Shown here: positions 1 to 5,132 of the stretch, piece by piece | Numbering within the stretch: the stretch's first letter is position 1 | Layout of the letters: each line of letters begins with the position of its first letter | NCBI GenBank assembly: GCA_002254765.1 | Contig: NJDV01000045.1 | Span: 1-7,819 of the forward strand | DNA length: 7,819 nt | Origin: Thermoplasmatales archaeon ex4484_36 | Lineage (GTDB): Archaea; Thermoplasmatota; Penumbrarchaeia; Penumbrarchaeales; EX4484-36 | Direction of reading: 5' to 3' | Notes under the pieces: model-generated | Databases searched by the model: none | The model's input: the letters and a program-made list of their open reading frames with translations, nothing else | Told to the model about the DNA's origin: nothing | Position numbers and translations under genes: made by a program

Positions 1-728
1 AGCTCCCACTCCTTTCCCTGATAGACAAGGGAGGAGAAGATATCCCGGGGTTCCACCACCGCAGGGGAGCCTCTTACAGACATGCTTGTGATCTCCTTTA
101 TAGGCCCATAGAAGACAGCATATATGTCGTAAGCGGAGAGCAGTAGAAGAACGATGAGGACGGTCCAGGTGGGGAGTATGACCGCCATGAAGCCCCCTAG
201 TATACCGCTCAGCACCATAAGGGAGGTATTCTTTCTCCTCCTGTCGGAGTAAGGACTGAAGAGCTGAGAGGCCACTATTGCCGACACCGTCACCCCGACA
301 GCAAAGGGAGCGTCCCAGTTGAGGGAGTATAGCACCGCTCTGTAAGAGAGAAAATAGCCAGGGAAGTAGGGTATTGTTCGGGACTGGATAAGGTAGAGGG
401 GGATGTCCCCGATGAAGTAGAAGACCATTGAACTCAGAAGGAAAAAGAGGAACTTATAGAGTGAAAGGAGAAGGTTCAGCCTTCCTTTTCTTATTAGATA
501 GAGGATGATGAAGCTTCCACCGGCGGCAGGAATAACAAGGATCAAAGCATTTAGGAGTCCCGCGTGAGCTTGGGCACTGACCCCTTCCCCCTCCGGGGTG
601 AACACCTGGGCCTGGGGTAAGGTATGGGAGATGGCACCTGCGATGGATACCAGTATGGCGAAGAATATCGTTATGAAGATGGGAGCATAAGGTCTCTCTG
701 TTAGGGCCCTGCTAAGGAGGCTCTCCAT
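1..728 (-). CDS. Presenilin-like (PSH / family A22) intramembrane aspartyl protease, C-terminus cut by window edge
   Basis: I read 242 codons without a stop from ATG at 728 down to the window edge. The protein is very hydrophobic, with about six membrane segments near residues 14-36, 58-79, 86-106, 132-157, 169-186 and 187-206. The last one carries SAYDIYAVFYGPIKEI, with Tyr200-Asp201. This matches the YD catalytic motif of presenilin/signal peptide peptidase homologues, where archaeal members read roughly YDAISVY followed by a basic or polar stretch. In this family TM6 supplies one catalytic Asp, TM7 supplies the second in a GLGD motif, and a PAL motif follows in TM9; all of these later parts lie outside the window. 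Known members cut the membrane segments of single-pass proteins. The ATG at 728 is chosen because a TATA-like element is centred 27 nt upstream, fitting a leaderless mRNA. It is divergent from the RING-like surface protein gene. Family assignment rests on one Asp motif plus topology. Confidence 0.8.
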   Translation of the reverse strand, partial: MESLLSRALTERPYAPIFITIFFAILVSIAGAISHTLPQAQVFTPEGEGVSAQAHAGLLNALILVIPAAGGSFIILYLIRKGRLNLLLSLYKFLFFLLSSMVFYFIGDIPLYLIQSRTIPYFPGYFLSYRAVLYSLNWDAPFAVGVTVSAIVASQLFSPYSDRRRKNTSLMVLSGILGGFMAVILPTWTVLIVLLLLSAYDIYAVFYGPIKEITSMSVRGSPAVVEPRDIFSSLVYQGKEWE

Positions 729-750
729 GGATGAGAGGATATGGGAACCC

Positions 751-759
751 ATAATTAAT
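751..759 (-). promoter_or_regulatory. TATA box for the presenilin-like gene (leaderless)
   Basis: On the minus strand this AT-only stretch reads ATTAATTAT in an otherwise GC-rich spacer. Its centre (about 755) is 27 nt from the ATG at 728, the usual distance from an archaeal TATA box to the transcription start. The mRNA would therefore begin at or next to the start codon. No Shine-Dalgarno sequence is seen before the ATG, as expected for a leaderless transcript. Confidence 0.5.
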
Positions 760-786
760 CTTCTCCTCTTCGAAAACCCCTTCAAA

Positions 787-797
787 TTTTTTATACT
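787..797 (+). promoter_or_regulatory. TATA box for the RING-like surface protein gene (leaderless)
   Basis: The sequence TTTTTTATACT is a good archaeal TATA box. Its centre (about 792-793) lies 26-27 nt upstream of ATG 819, so transcription should start at that ATG. The earlier in-frame ATG at 798 touches the TATA element and lies upstream of the expected transcript start, so it should not be used. Together with the element at 751-759 it forms a compact divergent promoter. Confidence 0.6.
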
Positions 798-818
798 ATG
801 CCGTACATCCCGCAACAG

Positions 819-2141
819 ATGCTACGCCTCAAACCCCTCACGGGAGGAACAACCTCTGCCGCACATCTTCTGGTGCTCACTTTGCTCTTTACAAGCCTCT
901 TTCCCGCTGCCAGTCCCCTCTCCCCTCCGGAGGAGATCGACTACGGTCCGAGGGGGTGGGTACCGGAGGAGAATGTGACTATCTTCTCCCGAGTGACTGA
1001 CCTCGGTGGGATAGCCGAGGAGGGAGAGTTCAGGCTCTTCAGAGGAGGCTCATGGAGCACCTGGATGGGGGCGAACATCAGCAGGTCTTCAGGAGCTCTC
1101 AACCTCTCTGCCGTGGTGAGTCTTGAGGAGGGGGAGGAGGTGTACTACCAGTTCAGAACGCTTTCCGGCGGCGAGGTGCTCTCCACCTTCCCCCACCATC
1201 TCACGGGAAGAGACTCCTGCCCTCCTATTGTCACTTCTGTAAACGTCCCCCCCGGCCCCTTCTTCGGGCTGCCCGAAGTCACGCTGGAAGTCACCTTTGG
1301 TCCCTCTGGTCCCTCCTGGGAGATACCGTTCAACGTAACTGGTTCGGACTGGGGTGCCGAGGGAAGAGCACACCTCTTCTCACGGGGCGATGGAAGATAT
1401 GTGGTGGTGGCCCTATCCGTGAAGGAGGAGCTGGGGGTGGGTGAGGCACAAGTGAGGATGGAGGTCTCCGATGGGGCAGGAAATGTGAAAACAGTGAGGT
1501 TCACAATACGCCTTATCCGGGGTGCTGAGGTGAGGGGGATGTGGCCGATGGGGGGAGTGCTCACCGAAGCCCTTCAGCAGAGGGGTTTTGTTATTGAATC
1601 CCTGGGAGGGTTTGAGGGGGCCGAGAGGGTTTACCTCTTCAGTGGTCCCTTAAATAGGACTTACACCTCCGAGGTTGAGGGTGTGGAACATATTCCGGGG
1701 AGGGGAATTGCGCTCAAAGCCCCGGATCTTGAAAAAGTGATCAGAGCCCTTCCCCCAGGAAGCTACTTCTGGCAGGCTTTCGTAAGAATGGATGGATATG
1801 GTATTCTCACCCGAAGGGCAAATTTCACCCTTCTGGGGAGCCTTAGAGACGTATCCCTTGGACTCCCTCCGTGGGCTGCCAGCTCCGAGATGGTAGAGCT
1901 CAGCCCCCCAGATCCCCTAGGGGAGAGGATTCTAGAGGGTCTGACAGGGGTGAACGTAACTCTTCTCTCCCCTTCGGGAACTGTGGTGGAGGTGAGGTTC
2001 CTACCTCTGCTAGCTGGTGGGGTGGTAAAGCTCCCGCAGAACCCCTACCCATATCCACTCTATTTGGAATTCCCCACGGGCCCACGGGGGTGGAGGCGCC
2101 GCTTTGGGGACTGGAAATTGAAGAGGGCTCCGAGTTCGTGA
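819..2141 (+). CDS. Surface protein ectodomain: N-terminal part of a frameshifted RING-like membrane protein
   Basis: This is the signal peptide and first part of the ectodomain of the gene that continues in another frame to 3142. From ATG 819 the protein starts MLRLKPL, followed by a hydrophobic stretch (about residues 14-32) and an Ala/Ser/Pro-rich cleavage region. The rest is beta-rich with many N-X-S/T sequons (for example ENVT, ANIS, FNVT, LNRT, ANFT, VNVT), as expected for a glycosylated archaeal surface protein. A segment with DGAGNVKTVRF near 1467-1506 resembles Ig-like repeats. In-frame sequence looks genuine up to about 2080. After that the frame gives an Arg-rich tail (GWRRRFGDWKLKRAPSS) that looks like out-of-frame translation, while the true continuation lies in the frame ending at 3142. 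A start at 798 is possible by ORF length but is disfavoured by the TATA position. No specific family is recognised for the ectodomain. Confidence 0.75.
   Translation: MLRLKPLTGGTTSAAHLLVLTLLFTSLFPAASPLSPPEEIDYGPRGWVPEENVTIFSRVTDLGGIAEEGEFRLFRGGSWSTWMGANISRSSGALNLSAVVSLEEGEEVYYQFRTLSGGEVLSTFPHHLTGRDSCPPIVTSVNVPPGPFFGLPEVTLEVTFGPSGPSWEIPFNVTGSDWGAEGRAHLFSRGDGRYVVVALSVKEELGVGEAQVRMEVSDGAGNVKTVRFTIRLIRGAEVRGMWPMGGVLTEALQQRGFVIESLGGFEGAERVYLFSGPLNRTYTSEVEGVEHIPGRGIALKAPDLEKVIRALPPGSYFWQAFVRMDGYGILTRRANFTLLGSLRDVSLGLPPWAASSEMVELSPPDPLGERILEGLTGVNVTLLSPSGTVVEVRFLPLLAGGVVKLPQNPYPYPLYLEFPTGPRGWRRRFGDWKLKRAPSS
2073..2088 (+). repeat. 8-bp tandem duplication (CCCACGGG x2) that breaks the reading frame
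   Basis: CCCACGGG occurs twice without a gap at 2073-2080 and 2081-2088. This is exactly where convincing protein sequence moves from the 819 frame to the frame ending at 3142. Removing one copy joins them cleanly as LYLEFPTGVEAPLWGLEIEE, one frame of 771 residues from 819 to 3142. An 8-bp insertion shifts the frame by 2 mod 3, which is precisely the observed shift. Confidence 0.75.
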
Positions 2142-3142
2142 TCAGTTTCCAAGATGCCCTCCCCTCCTCACCGTGGCACAATATCACCTTTTCAAAGGAG
2201 GGCCTTCCCCCCCGACCCAAGGTTGTGGCGAGCTTTCTCCAAGGATCTCTCACCTTATCAGTAGTTTGCCTTGGGCAGGGCAGGATCCCCATCGAGAGCG
2301 TGGACATATTCAGGGTAGTGGAGGGAAGGGTGGTCCCACTGACCACCGCCCTTGAGGTGAATGTGACTGGGGAGGAGGTCATCGTTACACCGGAGGAGAG
2401 GGTGGAGATTCTCGTGGAGCTTGGGGCTGGTGGGGATATCTACTACTGGCGCGGAGAGATCAGCCCCATACCTTTTGCGGAACCTGAGATTCGCTGGGAG
2501 ACCTCTGGAGGTGATGTACATCTCTGGATTGAGAACCTTCCCCCAAAAACAGAAAAGGTTCGCTGGAGGGTGGGGAAGGTAGTGGCGGAGGGAAGGGCTG
2601 TGACCCTCTCTCTTGAGAATGTGGGCGGAGAAGAGGTCAGGGCTACTGTTGTGACAGAGGAGGGCACTCTGAACCTGACAGCCACCAGCAGTCTCCCCAA
2701 GGGCCCCGAAAGAGGCATAGGTTCTCCTCTACTCCCCATCATTCTGGTTGTAGCTCTTGGTCTCATTCTCCTAGGCATCGTAATATATACGCGGGTGAGG
2801 CCCGCCATCCCGGTTAAGATGGAGCTTGTCCAGGAGGAGGTCATACCCGGCTCCAGCATGACCGGTCGGGCGGCTGGGGTAAAAAGGGTCTCCCTCCACG
2901 GGCCCGGGAGGGGAAGGCCACGTCTCCCCTCCGCGTCGGCGAAGTCCTTTTCTCCCACTTCAAAAGTGAAGGGGGCCGAAGACATATACAACTGTGCCAT
3001 ATGCTTGAAGCCTATTCTCCCCCCTCAGGAGCCGGTTAAATGCGCCTGTGGAGAGAGATTCCACCGCGGGTGTGCCCTTAGGAAAGGTATATGCCCCCGC
3101 TGCGGAAGGGATATCATGGTAGAGGAGGTGGGTGATCTGTGA
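2084..3142 (+). CDS. C-terminal part of the frameshifted surface protein: ectodomain, membrane segment and cytoplasmic RING-like zinc finger
   Basis: This frame is open from 1871, but 1871-2083 is Arg/Gly/Pro-rich shadow sequence, so I place the true part from the frameshift at about 2084. Residue numbers are for the repaired 771-residue protein. More beta-rich ectodomain with sequons (HNIT, VNVT, LNLT) runs to about 630. A single membrane segment follows at about 636-654 (LPIILVVALGLILLGIVIY), then a basic Gly/Pro/Ser-rich linker. The C-terminus has eight zinc-ligand candidates: C723-x2-C726-x12-C739-x1-C741-x4-H746-x2-C749-x6-C756-x2-C759. This C4HC3 order fits RING-CH/PHD-like treble ligation, with the FHRGC and CPRC signatures typical of RING-like folds. 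Topology predicts an outside ectodomain and an inside zinc finger. Ubiquitin-ligase activity is not implied; a protein-interaction role is equally possible. The stop overlaps the next gene by 4 nt. Confidence 0.8.
   Translation, partial: TGVEAPLWGLEIEEGSEFVISFQDALPSSPWHNITFSKEGLPPRPKVVASFLQGSLTLSVVCLGQGRIPIESVDIFRVVEGRVVPLTTALEVNVTGEEVIVTPEERVEILVELGAGGDIYYWRGEISPIPFAEPEIRWETSGGDVHLWIENLPPKTEKVRWRVGKVVAEGRAVTLSLENVGGEEVRATVVTEEGTLNLTATSSLPKGPERGIGSPLLPIILVVALGLILLGIVIYTRVRPAIPVKMELVQEEVIPGSSMTGRAAGVKRVSLHGPGRGRPRLPSASAKSFSPTSKVKGAEDIYNCAICLKPILPPQEPVKCACGERFHRGCALRKGICPRCGRDIMVEEVGDL
3124..3130 (+). promoter_or_regulatory. Shine-Dalgarno site that fixes the GTG start of the TSP3 gene
   Basis: GGAGGTG is a near-perfect complement to the 3' end of archaeal 16S rRNA. 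It lies 8 nt before GTG 3139, inside the last codons of the RING-like gene. The GTG overlaps the upstream TGA in the tetranucleotide GTGA, which suggests translational coupling within one transcript. Confidence 0.75.
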
Positions 3143-4053
3143 GAGCCCTCCTCGCTTCCCGGGCCGGAGTGTTCTCCCTTATCTCCCTGACACCTGTATT
3201 GTTCGCAGCCATTTTGCTCCACCCTGCTGGGGCGGCCCCGGGCCCCTCGGGCGTCAGCGAGGAGGTCCCTAAAGTAGACTACCAGCTTGATTACAAGCCT
3301 GAGCTAAACATAACCGCACCCTTCACACTCAGTCTGTCTGTGTATTCAGACGATCTCAACCTCTCCCACTTTACTGTAAGGTTTTATATGAATTGCACTC
3401 TCCCGGGGATCACTGGGGGTGGAATATTTTCAACGGAGGTTATGGGAGAGGGAGGACAGGCAAAGATTATCCTGCACCGCCCTTTCCTGCCTTTCAACTT
3501 CTCCTTCTACCTAGTTGTGGTGGCAGAGGGAGTGGAGGTTAGGATTCCCTCCCTCTCGGAGCTGCCAGTCTCCTTCTCAGGGGGGGTGGTGGACAAGGAC
3601 GGTGACGGTATGGACGACCGCTGGGAGGCGGTATACGGCCTTGACCCTCTTTGGGCGGGGGATTCCGAGGCCGACCCCGATGGAGACGGCCTCGGAGCCG
3701 GAGAGGAGTATCTTGCACTTACCTCCCCTACCCAGCCTGACACAGATTCCGACGGTTTAGACGATGGTTGGGAGGTGAGAGAGGGGACGTGTCCCTTCCT
3801 TGAGGATGCTGAAGCCGACTACGACGGAGATGGCGCCACAAATTATCAGGAATACATCTTCCAGACCGATCCCCGAAACGCCGAGAGTGTACCCGATCTC
3901 GCCCCTACGACCCCTTGGTATTATGTGGTAGCCATAGTGGCGGTGGTTCTCATATTGCTCATATATTTTGTAGCTCAGATGGTGGTGAACAGACGGGAGG
4001 AGGAGATCCTCACAGGCAGAGAGAGGGATAATGAAAGTGAAGATCCGGGGTGA
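3139..4053 (+). CDS. Secreted, membrane-anchored thrombospondin type-3 repeat (Ca2+-binding) protein
   Basis: This 304-residue protein starts with GTG, supported by a strong Shine-Dalgarno site and a signal peptide (basic MRALLASR, hydrophobic core to about residue 30, likely cleavage near AGAA). Residues about 45-148 form a beta-rich domain with sequons LNIT, LNLS, MNCT and FNFS. Four Asp-rich loops follow, starting near residues 152 (DKDGDGMDD), 179 (DPDGDGLGA), 201 (DTDSDGLDD) and 227 (DYDGDGATN). Each is followed by W/Y-E type residues, as in thrombospondin type-3/EF-hand-like calcium loops of archaeal and bacterial surface proteins. A membrane segment at about 261-284 (YYVVAIVAVVLILLIYFVA) and a short charged tail end the protein. 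Architecture matches the protein upstream, with which it is probably co-transcribed. A structural, Ca2+-dependent role at the cell surface is inferred; the specific function is unknown. Confidence 0.85.
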   Translation: MRALLASRAGVFSLISLTPVLFAAILLHPAGAAPGPSGVSEEVPKVDYQLDYKPELNITAPFTLSLSVYSDDLNLSHFTVRFYMNCTLPGITGGGIFSTEVMGEGGQAKIILHRPFLPFNFSFYLVVVAEGVEVRIPSLSELPVSFSGGVVDKDGDGMDDRWEAVYGLDPLWAGDSEADPDGDGLGAGEEYLALTSPTQPDTDSDGLDDGWEVREGTCPFLEDAEADYDGDGATNYQEYIFQTDPRNAESVPDLAPTTPWYYVVAIVAVVLILLIYFVAQMVVNRREEEILTGRERDNESEDPG

Positions 4054-4082
4054 GGGCCCGCAGTTTAGTGGCTTATCAAAAG

Positions 4083-4091
4083 AATTTATAT
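4083..4091 (+). promoter_or_regulatory. TATA box for the DUF835 gene
   Basis: The sequence AATTTATAT, preceded by a purine-rich stretch (AAAAG) resembling a BRE, is a strong archaeal promoter signal just after the TSP3 stop. A start about 26 nt downstream (about 4114) gives a 14-nt leader before ATG 4128. The promoter lies inside the part that would be coding if the GTG at 4050 were the start, which argues against that start. Confidence 0.65.
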
Positions 4092-4114
4092 GCTGATTGT
4101 TCATTATACTGCAA

Positions 4115-4119
4115 GAGGT
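4115..4119 (+). promoter_or_regulatory. Shine-Dalgarno site deciding the DUF835 start
   Basis: GAGGT lies 8 nt before ATG 4128 and immediately after the transcription start predicted from the TATA box at 4083-4091. No comparable site precedes the GTG at 4050. Confidence 0.55.
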
Positions 4120-4127
4120 TCCGAGAC

Positions 4128-5132
4128 ATGATTGACCCTGAAGAAATGAAGTTCCTGAAGATCATGGAGATAATAAAGAGGGCGCAGAACCTGATAATAA
4201 AAGTTAGAAGAGAGGGGGGTGACACAAGAAAGGCGGTGGAACTCCTCTCCGAGGCCACCTATGCCCTGAAGCTCAGGGACTACGATAGTGCCCTCGCTTA
4301 CGCCAAGCAATGCACCCTTGAGATCATAAGGATAAAGAAGGAGCTGGATCTGGGACGGCCTCTCAGCGTGAAGGAGCTTGAATCACTTCCCAAGGAGGAG
4401 CTTCGAGAGCTGTGCAGGAGGTGGGGCTTGAGCCCTATTGGGCTGAAACAGGAGCTTGTGGATCGGTTAGCACCGATAGCGAGAAGATATGGGGGAAGGA
4501 TACCTCCATACCCGCCGCTGGAGGAGATTGAAAAGAAGGCTGAGAAGCTGCCTGAGATGGTTGAAGAAAAGCCGGAGAAAAAAGAGGTCAGAGAAGAGGA
4601 AGAAAAGAAGCCGTCTAAAAAGAAGGAGGAAGAGGAGGGCGTGCTCACCGTAGAGGAGGCCCTGAAGCACATCTCAAAGGGGTTCTCATATCTTCTGGAG
4701 GAGAGAAGACCTGAGAAGTGTTTCATAATATTCCGTGAACTTCTGAAGGACAATCTGAGCGGCCTCATTTTCACAAGGACCAACCCCAAGGTCATCCAGA
4801 AGAGGTACGGTATTGAAGGTGACGTGAGCATATACTGGCTAACGGATCAAGAGGACGCTGGACAGCTAAGAGTTTCTCACTCCCTGGAGACCCTCATATA
4901 CCACATAGAGGAGTTCGTGAACAAGCACAACGAGTGCGTTATCCTTCTGGACGGACTTGAATACCTTCTAGGCAACAATACCTTCAACGCGGTCATGAGG
5001 TTTCTCAGAAGACTGGTTGACAGGACCTCCCAGCAGGAGAACATATTTCTAGTGTCACTCTCCCCCTACACCATGGAGGAGAGGGATGTATCACTGCTGG
5101 AGAGGGAGATAATCCCCTTGAAGCTTAAATGA
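4128..5132 (+). CDS. DUF835 domain protein with helical N-terminus and SAP-like segment
   Basis: Taken from ATG 4128 the protein has 334 residues and no signal peptide or membrane segment, so it is cytoplasmic. Residues about 7-72 are two or three helices with a TPR-like Ala pattern (EATYALKLRDYDSALAYAKQ). Residues about 79-120 read like a SAP motif (LSVKELESLPKEELRELCRR, then WGLSPIGLKQELVDRL), a helix-extension-helix often binding nucleic acid. A Lys/Glu-rich linker spans about 132-170. Residues about 184-330 match the archaeal DUF835 family: GFSYLLEERRPEKCFIIF, GLIFTRTNPKVIQKRYG, YWLTDQED, then the Walker-B-like VILLDGLEYLLGNNTF and a final LLEREIIPL. DUF835 has no firm function; its fold is thought to resemble RecA/KaiC-type ATPase remnants, but I see no Walker A loop. 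The ORF extends to GTG 4050, but a TATA box and Shine-Dalgarno site favour 4128. Confidence 0.85.
   Translation: MIDPEEMKFLKIMEIIKRAQNLIIKVRREGGDTRKAVELLSEATYALKLRDYDSALAYAKQCTLEIIRIKKELDLGRPLSVKELESLPKEELRELCRRWGLSPIGLKQELVDRLAPIARRYGGRIPPYPPLEEIEKKAEKLPEMVEEKPEKKEVREEEEKKPSKKKEEEEGVLTVEEALKHISKGFSYLLEERRPEKCFIIFRELLKDNLSGLIFTRTNPKVIQKRYGIEGDVSIYWLTDQEDAGQLRVSHSLETLIYHIEEFVNKHNECVILLDGLEYLLGNNTFNAVMRFLRRLVDRTSQQENIFLVSLSPYTMEERDVSLLEREIIPLKLK

Noticed and set aside
798..818. Seven-residue N-terminal extension (MPYIPQQ) of the surface protein
   Set aside because: The ATG overlaps the TATA box and lies upstream of the predicted transcript start at 819.
727..978. 83-residue plus-strand ORF overlapping the divergent promoter
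   Set aside because: It covers both TATA elements, is Arg/Cys-rich, and lies out of frame over the signal peptide of the real gene at 819.
1298..1318. Near-tandem GGTCCCTCT/GGTCCCTCC repeat
   Set aside because: It is a 9-bp in-frame Gly-Pro-Ser repeat that leaves the frame intact and is imperfect, so it is ordinary coding variation.
1871..2083. Upstream extension of the RING-containing frame with its own ATG at 1871
   Set aside because: The translation is Arg/Gly/Pro-rich without signal peptide or beta pattern, while the other frame of the same bases gives good surface-protein sequence with sequons.
2079..2092. Programmed -1 ribosomal frameshift on the GGGGG run
   Set aside because: No canonical slippery heptamer pairs in both codons, and no downstream structure was evident by eye. 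The exact 8-bp tandem duplication explains the shift better.
2443..3000. 185-residue minus-strand ORF opposite the RING-like gene
   Set aside because: It has Arg/Ser/Pro-rich shadow composition with no domain signature; the plus strand holds a clear membrane segment and zinc finger.
4298..4831. 177-residue minus-strand Ser/Phe-rich ORF
   Set aside because: It is the antisense mirror of the Lys/Glu-rich linker and surrounding DUF835 coding sequence.
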